The notes below the pieces were generated by a model, which was not told where the DNA came from, ran no database searches, and worked only from the letters and a program-made list of their open reading frames with translations. A stretch of DNA of 36,681 bases from an uncultured SAR86 cluster bacterium (GTDB taxonomy: Bacteria > Pseudomonadota > Gammaproteobacteria > Magnimaribacterales > TMED112): assembly GCA_902535365.1 (NCBI GenBank), contig CACATF010000006.1:1-36681 (forward strand). The letters run 5' to 3'. Shown one piece after another: positions 1 to 8,130 of this stretch. The translations under genes were made by a program, and so were the position numbers. Each line of letters begins with the position of its first letter. Within the stretch, counting starts at the first letter, position 1.

Positions 1-50
1 GATAAAATTATTGCTAATAAAAGAAGAATTTTGGGTGTATTGATAAAATT

Positions 51-1211
51 ATGGAATTTCATTGTTGGGGCATAAGTCATAAGTCTACCTCATTAGAGGT
101 TAGAGAAAAATTTGCGTTTAATAAAGACGAAATAGATCAAATAATCACAAAATTAATTGCAGAAACTCCTTTTTCAAATGGAATTTTTCTTTCGACCTGC
201 AATAGAACAGAATTTTATTCATTTTGCTCAAGAACAGACATTAAAAAATTTGATTTATATGTTGAGAAGGTTATTGATAAGAAATTGGGGGTAAGGAAAA
301 ATGATCAATTCCTTTTTGCTGGCCATGAGGCATTCAAACATCTTTTAAGGGTGATGACAGGAATTGATTCTATGATTGTGGGAGAGCCAGATATTTTTGG
401 GCAGGTGAAGAAATCACTTAAAAATTCCCAAAAACATAACTTTGTTAATTCTGAATTAGATGATGTTTTTTCAAAAGGAATTCATTTATCAAAAGATATT
501 AGAACTGAAACGAACCTTTCAAAAAATCCTTTATCAATTGCATCATTAGTTGAAAGTGAGATTCAAAAAAACAATTTAAAAGAGGTAATGGTTATTGGTG
601 CAGGTGAGGTTGGTAAAACCTTGATCAAAAGATTGGTTGAAAAAGACTATAAAATCGATCTTTTTAATAGGTCTTCTGTTTCCATAGAAGGGATAGTAAG
701 TAAACCACTAGACCAACTTAAGGAATATTTAAATCAAAATAAAGTAATAGTTGTTGCAGCTTCAGGGGATGCGCCTTTTATAACGTCTGAGGACATGATA
801 GGCATGGATACCAAACTCATTTTTGATTTAGCCATACCTCGTAACTTAGATGAAAAGATTAAAGAATTGCCATCTGTTGAGTTATTGATACTTGATGAAA
901 TCAGTCGTATGGTTGAATTCAATCTCAAAGGTAGAAAAAACGCTGTCACTAGAGCTGAATCTATAATTTCTGAATCTGCAGAAACAGAGTTCTTAAGATT
1001 AAAAAATAAAAAAATTCTTAATAAAGAGCAAAAACGTGTAAGAGCTAGCTTAAGCAAAACTAAACATGATGCACTAGATAAAGCAAAACTTAGAATTGCT
1101 AAAGGGGATAGTGTTGAAGACATCATCGATGATTTAGCAAATGAAATATCATCAAAAAATGCGTTTCATGTTTCTAAAATTCTTGATCAATCAATATCTA
1201 AAAAAAGATAA
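51..1211 (+). CDS. hemA: Glutamyl-tRNA reductase
   Basis: It reduces glutamyl-tRNA(Glu) with NADPH to glutamate-1-semialdehyde, the first committed step of C5-pathway tetrapyrrole synthesis, in the cytoplasm. The 386-residue protein opens with the family pattern GISHKST and carries the catalytic cysteine at residue 50 in STCNRTE. A substrate-domain segment GIDSMIVGEPDIFGQVK follows at about 105-121, then an NADPH-binding glycine-rich strand VIGAGEVGKT near 180-190, and a C-terminal helical dimerisation region. The length is slightly short of the usual 410-420. It heads a same-strand run with prfA 8 bases downstream, the usual gammaproteobacterial order. No clear Shine-Dalgarno precedes the ATG. 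The identity is certain; the start is likely because the conserved N-terminus begins at once. Confidence 0.97.
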   Translation: MEFHCWGISHKSTSLEVREKFAFNKDEIDQIITKLIAETPFSNGIFLSTCNRTEFYSFCSRTDIKKFDLYVEKVIDKKLGVRKNDQFLFAGHEAFKHLLRVMTGIDSMIVGEPDIFGQVKKSLKNSQKHNFVNSELDDVFSKGIHLSKDIRTETNLSKNPLSIASLVESEIQKNNLKEVMVIGAGEVGKTLIKRLVEKDYKIDLFNRSSVSIEGIVSKPLDQLKEYLNQNKVIVVAASGDAPFITSEDMIGMDTKLIFDLAIPRNLDEKIKELPSVELLILDEISRMVEFNLKGRKNAVTRAESIISESAETEFLRLKNKKILNKEQKRVRASLSKTKHDALDKAKLRIAKGDSVEDIIDDLANEISSKNAFHVSKILDQSISKKR

Positions 1212-1219
1212 ATTAACTT

Positions 1220-2299
1220 ATGAAGCAAGCAATACGAGATTCCTTAGATAATTTGTTAAAAATTTCACAAGATTTGAGCAAAAAGCTCTCAGATCCAGAA
1301 ATTACAAAAGATATTGATAAGCTCACTAAATTAAATAAAGAATTTTCTGACATTAAAGATGTGGTGGAAAATTGGTCACGCTACCAAGAGCTTGAAAAAT
1401 CCTTAATCGATCTTGAAGCTATGTTAAAAGATGATGAAATGAAAGAGCTTGCATCGGAGGAGAAAGCATCTTGCGAAGAAGAGCTTGAATCTCTTGAATC
1501 TACAATAATGATTCAGCTTTTACCTAAAGATAGGGATGATGAGAGGAATGTCTTTTTAGAGCTGAGAGCTGGTGCTGGTGGGGATGAAGCTGCTATTTTT
1601 GTAGGCGATTTATACAGAATGTATTCCCGCTTTGCTGAGCGAAGCAATTGGAAGATTGAAAAGATAAAAGAAATAGCATCTGGTCCTGGCGGCTATAAAG
1701 AAGTAGTGATTAAAGTGATGGGGAGTGATGCTTATGGAAAACTTAAATTTGAATCTGGTGTGCATAGAGTTCAGAGAGTGCCTCTGACAGAATCACAAGG
1801 CAGAATTCATACCTCCACAATTACAGTAGCTGTGCTGCCAGAAATGGACGACATTCAAGAAAAGGATGTAGATATGTCTGAAATAAGGGTTGATACATAC
1901 AGAGCCTCCGGTGCTGGAGGACAACATGTAAATAAGACTGATTCAGCTGTAAGGTTAACGCACATTCCCACAGGCATTGTTGTCGAGTGTCAGGATGATA
2001 GAAGCCAACATAAAAATAAAGCTAAGGCTTTAGCTCTTCTATCGTCAAAAATTTATGATATCGAAAAGCAAAAAATGGAACAAGAAAAAGCCAGTGAACG
2101 CAAATCCCTTGTTGGCACAGGCGATAGAAGTGAAAAAATTAGAACTTATAATTTTCCGCAGGGCAGAATTACAGATCATCGACTTAAGCTAACTCTATAC
2201 AACATAGATAACTTTCTAGATGGTGACATCATCGAGATGCTTGATTCGTTAATGGCTCAAAGTAATGCAGAAAAGCTTAGTGAAATCGAAAATAAATAA
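1220..2299 (+). CDS. prfA: Peptide chain release factor 1
   Basis: Release factor 1 recognises UAA and UAG in the ribosomal A site and triggers hydrolysis of peptidyl-tRNA. The 359 residues match the usual length. The catalytic GGQ lies at residues 233-235 (GAGGQHVNKTD), and the codon-recognition tripeptide reads PLT at 188-190, a PxT motif typical of RF1 rather than the SPF of RF2. The acidic block RAGAGGDEA at about 116-124 is also present. The next gene, prmC, encodes the enzyme that methylates the glutamine of GGQ, and its start lies inside the last codons of prfA, so the two are probably translationally coupled. Nothing appears broken. Confidence 0.98.
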   Translation: MKQAIRDSLDNLLKISQDLSKKLSDPEITKDIDKLTKLNKEFSDIKDVVENWSRYQELEKSLIDLEAMLKDDEMKELASEEKASCEEELESLESTIMIQLLPKDRDDERNVFLELRAGAGGDEAAIFVGDLYRMYSRFAERSNWKIEKIKEIASGPGGYKEVVIKVMGSDAYGKLKFESGVHRVQRVPLTESQGRIHTSTITVAVLPEMDDIQEKDVDMSEIRVDTYRASGAGGQHVNKTDSAVRLTHIPTGIVVECQDDRSQHKNKAKALALLSSKIYDIEKQKMEQEKASERKSLVGTGDRSEKIRTYNFPQGRITDHRLKLTLYNIDNFLDGDIIEMLDSLMAQSNAEKLSEIENK

Positions 2300-3056
2300 T
2301 TTAAATAAGCCTGAAATCAAGCAAGCTTGGTATTCAACTTATGGTGATAGCTATGAAGAGGGGTTAAGGTTCCTTTTAAAAAGCATAGATAGCAATTCAT
2401 TTATCTCGGAAAACCTTCTCGAAGACATAAAGAATAAAAAGCCAATTCAATATATCTTAGGTGAATGGGATTTTTACACTGGAACCTATAAAATCACGCC
2501 AGCAGTACTGATACCAAGACCAGAAACAGAAGTTTTAGTCGATTACATAAAGAATAACATCGTAGATATAAAGTCTATTTTAGACTTAGGCACCGGGTCT
2601 GGTTGTATCGCAATAGAACTCGCTAAGATATTTAAAGATGCGCATGTACTTGGGGTTGATATATCTACAAAGGCTTTAGAGATTGCCCATAAAAATAACT
2701 GGCAAAGCAACTATAAAGTAAAATTTATGGAATCGAATTGGTTTGAGAGTGTTAAAAATAAATTTGATCTAATTGTGGCGAACCCACCATATGTTCCTGA
2801 AAAAGAAAGCAAAAATAGTTCTCTTGTGCATGAACCAAAAAACGCACTGTTTTCTGAACAAAATGGTTTAGCGGATCCTCTTAAAATTATAAGCGGTGCA
2901 AAAAAGCACCTTAATCCAAATGGCCATTTTTTTATAGAGCATGGTGAGGGTCAGTCTGAAATCATTCAAGAAGCCATGCATAAGGAAAAATTTTCTTCTG
3001 TAACCGTTATTAAAGATTTAGTAGAAAGAGAACGCTTTGTGTATGGAAATGCATAA
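2265..3056 (+). CDS. prmC: Release factor glutamine N5-methyltransferase
   Basis: PrmC (HemK) uses S-adenosylmethionine to methylate the GGQ glutamine of release factors. The protein has a small N-terminal helical domain, the linker QYILGEWDFYTG, then a Rossmann methyltransferase domain with LDLGTGSGCIAIELA at about 106-120 and the substrate-amide motif NPPY at 173-176. At 263 residues from this ATG it is slightly shorter than E. coli PrmC. The chosen ATG at 2265 overlaps prfA by 35 bases; an in-frame GTG at 2280 would remove five residues and reduce the overlap, and neither has a strong ribosome-binding site. The position after prfA is the standard context. Confidence 0.95.
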   Translation: MQKSLVKSKINNLNKPEIKQAWYSTYGDSYEEGLRFLLKSIDSNSFISENLLEDIKNKKPIQYILGEWDFYTGTYKITPAVLIPRPETEVLVDYIKNNIVDIKSILDLGTGSGCIAIELAKIFKDAHVLGVDISTKALEIAHKNNWQSNYKVKFMESNWFESVKNKFDLIVANPPYVPEKESKNSSLVHEPKNALFSEQNGLADPLKIISGAKKHLNPNGHFFIEHGEGQSEIIQEAMHKEKFSSVTVIKDLVERERFVYGNA

Positions 3057-3074
3057 TTCATGTAGACTAAAAAT

Positions 3075-4058
3075 ATGAAATATAGAGGAATTGTAGAAGG
3101 TTATTACGGAAAGCTTGTAAGCTTCGAAGACAGAAAAATCCACATTGATTTGATGTCTGAAAACCAATTAAATTTCTATCTTTATGCCCCAAAAGAAGAC
3201 CCATTTTTAAGATCTGATTTAAATTTGGATCATCCAAAGGGCTGGTTAGAAGATTTTTCTGAATTTGTGAACTATGCAAAGATTAAGGAAGTAACTATTG
3301 GTGTGGGTCTGGCCCCAATCAGCAACAACAAAGAACACATCTATAATAAAATTGAGCTTTTTTATAAATCTGGAGTCAGCGACTTTTCAATTCTTTTTGA
3401 TGACATTGAGAATCACTTCAGCCTTGAAAGCCAACTCGATATATTTCAAAGCTGCGTCTTAACGTTCCCAGACTGTAGCTTTAATTTCTGCCCAACAGTC
3501 TATTCTGATGAGCTCATAAACAAAGGTGAAAGACACTTAGCCTATTTTTCTGATTTCACTGCAAATTTTCCAAAGGATATTAATTTTTTTTGGACAGGGA
3601 AAAATGTAATTTCAACGAGCCAATCACAAGCTAATGACAATGTTCTTTCTAATTTTGCAGAGGAGCAAATATGTATCTGGGACAATTTCTTTACTGTTGA
3701 CTCTAATCCAGAAAAGCTAAATTTAACTGATTGTCATTACATAGATAAAAGCTATCTAGCCAGCAAGCATCTCTACCTTATAAATCTCACAGGACTGGTA
3801 AGAACTGACAGCCTAATAATTGAAATTTTTGGCAATTTTGTGAGCAACTCAAACATTGCTTTTGAAAAAATCCTTTTAAAACATGGCGTTAATGAAGGCT
3901 TGATTGATATGAAAGATCTATTTAACCCCGCAGTAGACATTAATCTTTCTGAAAAGGAAATGAATAAAATCCATAATATTATGTTTTCATGGTTTCATCC
4001 TCTGAAGAATGAATGGTATCCTTATCTTCACAATCTAAAAAACTGGGGGAAAAAATGA
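3075..4058 (+). CDS. GH84 beta-N-acetylglucosaminidase, O-GlcNAcase-like, cytoplasmic
   Basis: I assign this to glycoside hydrolase family 84, whose members remove beta-linked N-acetylglucosamine from proteins or glycans by substrate-assisted catalysis. The 327 residues hold the family signatures in order: GIVEGYYG (5-12), YLYAPKEDP (35-43, with the sugar-binding lysine at 40), the paired catalytic aspartates D109-D110 in LFDDIE, FCPTVY (138-143), WTGKNVIS (173-180) and WDN at 202-204 followed by D209. These positions line up with human OGA residues K98, D174/D175, Y219, N280 and D285 as I recall them. The OGA asparagine near N313 appears to be glycine here. There is no signal peptide, unlike the secreted bacterial enzymes, so the site of action should be cytoplasmic. 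The acetyltransferase-like tail of animal OGA is absent. The stop overlaps the start of the acyl-CoA ligase (ATGA). Confidence 0.88.
   Translation: MKYRGIVEGYYGKLVSFEDRKIHIDLMSENQLNFYLYAPKEDPFLRSDLNLDHPKGWLEDFSEFVNYAKIKEVTIGVGLAPISNNKEHIYNKIELFYKSGVSDFSILFDDIENHFSLESQLDIFQSCVLTFPDCSFNFCPTVYSDELINKGERHLAYFSDFTANFPKDINFFWTGKNVISTSQSQANDNVLSNFAEEQICIWDNFFTVDSNPEKLNLTDCHYIDKSYLASKHLYLINLTGLVRTDSLIIEIFGNFVSNSNIAFEKILLKHGVNEGLIDMKDLFNPAVDINLSEKEMNKIHNIMFSWFHPLKNEWYPYLHNLKNWGKK
4045..4050 (+). promoter_or_regulatory. Ribosome binding site of the acyl-CoA ligase
   Basis: A GGGGGA run ends four bases before the ATG at 4055. It supports this start over the longer in-frame reading from 4013, whose extra residues are low-complexity and would overlap the GH84 gene by 46 bases. 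Confidence 0.6.
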
Positions 4059-5668
4059 GCAACATGCAATCATGGAAACAGAACGTTGGAAGCATTATTG
4101 ACTATGCAGAAAGAATTTTCCCAGAGGTTGAGATCGTCACAAGATCACTCTCTGGAGAAATAGTTAAATCGAATTATGGTCAAGTAGCCAAAAGGGCAAA
4201 GAAACTTGGGTCAGCACTAGAATCGTATGGGATTAAGCACGGACAGAATGTTGGATCTCTTGCGCTAAATACTTATAGAAATATGGAAATGTATTATGGC
4301 ATTTCAGGTATGGGCGCAGTAATGCATACAATTAACTTTCGTCTGCATCCAGAGCAAGTTGTCTATATTATTAATCATGCAGAAAACAGAATAATTTTTT
4401 TAGAGACAGTCTTTGCTCCACTTCTTGAAGCCATACAAGCTAACTGTCCAACTGTAGAGCAATATGTTCTTCTTTGCTCAAAAGAAGAAATGCCTGAGAC
4501 ACAGCTAAAAAATGCAATTTCTTATGAAGAGTTCATTGCAGATGGAAATGAGGAATATGAATGGCCAGAATTAGGCGAAGATGCTCCATGTGGCCTTTGT
4601 TATACATCAGGAACAACTGGTAATCCAAAAGGTGTTCTGTATTCCCACAAGTCAACCTTATTGCATGCCTGGGCTGGCTCTTCAGCAAATGGTCTTGGCC
4701 TTGATAAAGATGATTCAATACTTATGGTTGTGCCAATGTTCCATGTCATGGGTTGGGGTTTGCCATATATAGGCGCAATGAATGGTATCAAATTAGTCTT
4801 GCCAGGTATGGGCATGGATGGTGCAGCATTAGTTGAGCTAATAGAGAAAGAAAAGGTAACGCTTGCCTTTGGTGTTCCTACAATATGGTTAGGCTTACTA
4901 AACTATTGTAAAGAAAATAATATAACTCTCGATACAGTGAAACAAACTGTTATTGGTGGGTCAGCAGTTCCATACGCAATGATTAAACAATTTGATGAAG
5001 AACATGGTGTGAATGTTGTTCAGGGTTGGGGAATGACAGAAACTAGCCCACTAGCTACCGCTAATATTAAAACTAAAGAAATGGAAGCGATGCCAAAAGA
5101 GGAGCTTTACAAACTTCAAACTAAGCAAGGAAAGCCTGTCTTTGGGGTTGAACTTAAAATTGTTGATGATGATGGAAATAAGCTTCCTGAGGATGGCGAA
5201 GCTTATGGAAAGCTATTAATAAGAGGCCCATGGGTGAATAAAAGATATTACAAACACGAGGAAGATGCTATTGATGCAGATGGCTGGTTTGATACCGGTG
5301 ATATTTCAAGCATTGACCCTGATGGTTATATGACAATCGTTGATAGGGCTAAGGATGTTATCAAATCAGGTGGAGAATGGATTAGTTCAGTTGATCTTGA
5401 AAATGCAGCACAGAGTCATCCGGATGTAATGCAGGCATGTGTTATTGGCGTTGCACATCCAAAATGGGATGAAAGACCAGTGCTTTTGGTAGTGCCAGCA
5501 AATGATAAGAAAGATAAAGAATCAATATATGCTTTCCTAGAGGATAAGATTGCAAAATGGTGGAAGCCTGATGATATTGTTTTCGTGGATGAGTTGCCAA
5601 TTGGAGCAACAGGTAAAGTACTGAAAATAGAACTAAGAGAACAGTTCAAAGACCATTTAATGAAATAG
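4055..5668 (+). CDS. Medium/long-chain fatty acid--CoA ligase (AMP-forming)
   Basis: This adenylate-forming enzyme activates a carboxylic acid, probably a medium- or long-chain fatty acid, with ATP and then CoA. From the ATG at 4055 it is 537 residues. Diagnostic elements are the P-loop YTSGTTGNPKG at about 183-193, GWGMTETSP, the GWFDTGDI signature with DRAKDVIKSGGEWIS, and the C-terminal PIGATGKVLK containing the catalytic lysine. The overall pattern resembles AlkK-type medium-chain ligases. DmdB (3-methylmercaptopropionate-CoA ligase) is in the same family and cannot be excluded, but no other DMSP gene is present. It overlaps the GH84 stop by four bases, and a MaoC-like hydratase follows nine bases downstream, which fits fatty-acyl-CoA metabolism. 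Confidence 0.93.
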   Translation: MSNMQSWKQNVGSIIDYAERIFPEVEIVTRSLSGEIVKSNYGQVAKRAKKLGSALESYGIKHGQNVGSLALNTYRNMEMYYGISGMGAVMHTINFRLHPEQVVYIINHAENRIIFLETVFAPLLEAIQANCPTVEQYVLLCSKEEMPETQLKNAISYEEFIADGNEEYEWPELGEDAPCGLCYTSGTTGNPKGVLYSHKSTLLHAWAGSSANGLGLDKDDSILMVVPMFHVMGWGLPYIGAMNGIKLVLPGMGMDGAALVELIEKEKVTLAFGVPTIWLGLLNYCKENNITLDTVKQTVIGGSAVPYAMIKQFDEEHGVNVVQGWGMTETSPLATANIKTKEMEAMPKEELYKLQTKQGKPVFGVELKIVDDDGNKLPEDGEAYGKLLIRGPWVNKRYYKHEEDAIDADGWFDTGDISSIDPDGYMTIVDRAKDVIKSGGEWISSVDLENAAQSHPDVMQACVIGVAHPKWDERPVLLVVPANDKKDKESIYAFLEDKIAKWWKPDDIVFVDELPIGATGKVLKIELREQFKDHLMK

Positions 5669-5677
5669 GGAGGAAAA

Positions 5678-6127
5678 ATGGAAGCAATTAAACCAGAAGA
5701 TCTAAATAATCATATTGGTGCTGTGAGAAGCACATCATGGTTTACCGTTACACAAGAAATGATAAACCAATTTGCTGATGTTTCAGATGACCATCAGTTT
5801 ATTCACGTAGATCCTGAACAAGCAACACCAATATTTGGGAGCACAATTGCACACGGCGCTTTAATGCTTTCTTTATCTATTGGAAAGGGATACGAAACAG
5901 CACTTGTTGTTGAAGGAACTAAGATGGCCATGAACTATGGCTATGATAAGGTTCGTTTTATCAACCCTGTGCCTGTTGACTCAAAATGCAGATTTAACTC
6001 AAGCTTACTAGAAGTCAATGATAAGGGCGGAGGCCGCTTATTATTAAAATTTAACATTGAATTGGAAGTTGAGGGATCTGATAAACCAGGATTTGTTGCA
6101 GAAAACCTCGCAATGATCTTTGTATAA
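5678..6127 (+). CDS. MaoC-like (R)-specific enoyl-CoA hydratase
   Basis: A single-hotdog-domain protein of 149 residues of the MaoC/PhaJ/NodN type, which interconverts trans-2-enoyl-CoA and (R)-3-hydroxyacyl-CoA. The hydratase motif is visible as DDHQFIHVD with the likely catalytic pair D38 and H43, followed by the conserved IAHGALMLSLS segment at about 57-67. The sequence most resembles the NodN-like subgroup. A very good ribosome-binding site, GGGAGGA, lies five bases before the ATG. It follows the acyl-CoA ligase closely, so the two probably handle the same acyl substrate; the actual substrate is not evident from sequence. Its last codons overlap the next gene by eight bases. Confidence 0.88.
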   Translation: MEAIKPEDLNNHIGAVRSTSWFTVTQEMINQFADVSDDHQFIHVDPEQATPIFGSTIAHGALMLSLSIGKGYETALVVEGTKMAMNYGYDKVRFINPVPVDSKCRFNSSLLEVNDKGGGRLLLKFNIELEVEGSDKPGFVAENLAMIFV

Positions 6128-7250
6128 GAAGCTTTATTTAATGCTTGCTGCCATTTTTTTGGCAGCTTGCTCTTACAATTACTCTAATATCGATGAGTGT
6201 AGAAGCCTTGGCACTCTTGATCTAATTTGCGGCCTACAAAATCCTGAAGATTTTGCAAAAATTCCTGAAGAGGAATCTTTAATAATTTCGCAGTTCCCAG
6301 GTTTACCTGAACTTAATAATGGAATCACTTTATCAGGGAAATTGTCAAAATTATCTCTTTTATCTAATAAGGTAACGGACTATGAAATAAGCTATTTAGA
6401 GAATAATGACTTAGGTATTGGAGAAGAGGATTGCTTGCCTAGTAAAGGACCAATCTATCCTCATGGTATAGATATCTATGAGGAGTTTTCTGCTGATGGG
6501 AATGCATTAAGCCCTTTTATAAAAGAATCATCACTACTTGCAGTAGTTAATCATTTAGAAATAAGCAGAATAGAATTTTTCTTAGTTTTTCCAGAATATG
6601 TCGAGTTTAGCGATATAAGTAAACCAACTCTTTTTTGGATTGGTTGTGTGAAAGCTCCAGAAAAAAAAACGTATTTTAATGATGTAGTGATTGCAAATGA
6701 AAAAGGAGATTTTTTTGTTACTCACCAATATGACAAGGATTTAGGCTTCAACAAATTATTGATTAAAAATCTAACACAGCAAGAAACAGGCCATGTGTAT
6801 CAATGGTCTAGAGACTATGGCTATAAAATTTTAAATAATTCAGGCGGGTCATGGCCAAATGGAATTGAGATGATTGGGGATAGACTCTTTGTTAGCTACA
6901 GAATGAATGGCAGTATTGGCATCTTTGAAAACGGAGAAAGACAAAACCTTAAATTAAGAAATTATTTACATGGTGGGCCAGATAACTTGCTTGTGGTTGA
7001 TGGTTTTTTATGGGCCATAGGCCAAAATACTGATCTTGGAGCTATTGAATGTATAGATCCAGAATTAATACAATGCCCCACACCATTTTTTGCAATGAAA
7101 TTTGATTCAGATATGGAAATATTAGAGGAGTATAATTTAGCAAATGTCTCTTATGGAGCTGCATCAGTGGCATATCCATATGCTGATTTAATTTATTTTG
7201 GATCATATAAATCAGATAGGATAGCTATTTTGAATGTAGGCAATGATTAG
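6120..7250 (+). CDS. Paraoxonase/SMP-30-like beta-propeller lipoprotein
   Basis: A 376-residue predicted lipoprotein: charged start, hydrophobic stretch, then lipobox LAAC with Cys17. The rest looks like a six-bladed propeller of the paraoxonase/gluconolactonase superfamily. Recognisable pieces are YPHGIDIY, LLAVVNHLE, FNDVVIANEKGDFFVTHQY, WPNGIEMIGDRLFVSYR and GGPDNLLVVDGFLWAIG; these match the spacing of the calcium-binding asparagines in PON enzymes, which hydrolyse lactones and aryl esters. The start is a TTG at 6120 that gives MYKKLYLM; the first ATG (6141) would lose the positively charged n-region. It overlaps the MaoC gene by eight bases and the MBL-fold gene by eight. Substrate unknown; a lactonase or esterase is the best guess. 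Confidence 0.72.
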   Translation: MYKKLYLMLAAIFLAACSYNYSNIDECRSLGTLDLICGLQNPEDFAKIPEEESLIISQFPGLPELNNGITLSGKLSKLSLLSNKVTDYEISYLENNDLGIGEEDCLPSKGPIYPHGIDIYEEFSADGNALSPFIKESSLLAVVNHLEISRIEFFLVFPEYVEFSDISKPTLFWIGCVKAPEKKTYFNDVVIANEKGDFFVTHQYDKDLGFNKLLIKNLTQQETGHVYQWSRDYGYKILNNSGGSWPNGIEMIGDRLFVSYRMNGSIGIFENGERQNLKLRNYLHGGPDNLLVVDGFLWAIGQNTDLGAIECIDPELIQCPTPFFAMKFDSDMEILEEYNLANVSYGAASVAYPYADLIYFGSYKSDRIAILNVGND

Positions 7251-8130
7251 GCTCTTTTATATTCTTCTTTTGTGTTTACCAATCTTAAGTGACACAAAAT
7301 TTTATGTACTGGGTACGGGCACTCCTAATCCAAATCCAGATAGAGCTGGATCAGCATATTTATTGGTTGTTAATGATGAGCCATACCTATTTGATTTTGG
7401 AGCTAATGTTATAAGAAGAGCAGCAAAGGTTTCAAAAACTTGGGGTGGTGAGAACAATTTTGATGTAGAGGATATCGAGCATGCTTTTCTTACTCACATG
7501 CATTCAGATCATACCCTCGGTCTTTCAGATCTTATTATCACACCATGGGTAATGGGTAGGGAAAGTAAATTGAGCTTGTATGGCCCACCAAAACTAAAAC
7601 AAATGGCAGAGAATATAATCAAGGCATATGAGTTTGATATTAATTACCGAATTACTGGCACACAGCCACAGAATAACACAGGGTACAAAATTAATTTTGA
7701 GCCTATTTTTGATGGTTATGTCTACAAAGATAAAAATATACACGTTTTAGCCTTTAAAAATGATCATGGTGATCTGGATGAATCTTACGGTTTTGTAATA
7801 ACCACAAATGATAAAAAAATTCTTATCTCAGGAGATACAGCTCCATCGCAAAATCTCATTAAATACGGCGAAGACTTAGATATTTTGGTGCATGAAGTAT
7901 ATTCATCAAGCGGATTTAAGAAGAAAGAGCCTGATTGGAAAATTTATCATAAAGGACACCATACTAGTCCACAGGAATTAGCTAAGATAGCTGCTTTGCT
8001 CGAACCAAAAACTCTTGTTTTGTCTCACGTACTCATATGGGGGGCAACATCGGATGAAATAGTATCAGATATAACAAAAAGTTATGATGGGAAGGTTATT
8101 TTCCCTGATGATGTGACTTTGATTAACTGA
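7243..8130 (+). CDS. Exported metallo-beta-lactamase-fold hydrolase (RNase Z/AtsA-like)
   Basis: A 295-residue MBL-fold protein with a hydrophobic N-terminus (residues 1-15), suggesting export to the periplasm. Metal ligands are clear: HMHSDH (H85, H87, D89, H90), H175 in NDHGDL, D198 in ISGDTAPS and H262 in LSHV. The segment HHTSPQELAKIAALLEPKTLVLSH is typical of the RNase Z/arylsulfatase-like branch rather than of true beta-lactamases. Exported members of this branch are usually annotated as ribonuclease Z-like but are more likely small-molecule ester or phosphodiester hydrolases. It is the last gene of the plus-strand run and overlaps the PON-like gene by eight bases (ATGATTAG junction), and its 3' end overlaps gatB by eight. 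Confidence 0.82.
   Translation: MIRLFYILLLCLPILSDTKFYVLGTGTPNPNPDRAGSAYLLVVNDEPYLFDFGANVIRRAAKVSKTWGGENNFDVEDIEHAFLTHMHSDHTLGLSDLIITPWVMGRESKLSLYGPPKLKQMAENIIKAYEFDINYRITGTQPQNNTGYKINFEPIFDGYVYKDKNIHVLAFKNDHGDLDESYGFVITTNDKKILISGDTAPSQNLIKYGEDLDILVHEVYSSSGFKKKEPDWKIYHKGHHTSPQELAKIAALLEPKTLVLSHVLIWGATSDEIVSDITKSYDGKVIFPDDVTLIN

Noticed and set aside
1-52. Direct repeat GATAAAATTAT at 1-11 and 42-52, before hemA
   Set aside because: Short and AT-rich; such repeats are expected by chance here, and no promoter could be built around them.
4533-4815. Antisense and alternate-frame open frames inside the acyl-CoA ligase
   Set aside because: They lie wholly within a clearly conserved gene, have no family resemblance and no ribosome-binding site.
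4055-5668. Identification as DmdB of the DMSP demethylation pathway
   Set aside because: DmdB belongs to the same ligase family, but nothing else of the pathway (dmdA, dmdC, dmdD) is in the window and motifs alone do not separate DmdB from AlkK-like ligases.
7243-8130. AiiA-type quorum-quenching lactonase
   Set aside because: The metal-binding motif is shared by all MBL-fold enzymes, and the C-terminal HHTSPQE...LVLSH pattern fits the RNase Z/AtsA branch better.
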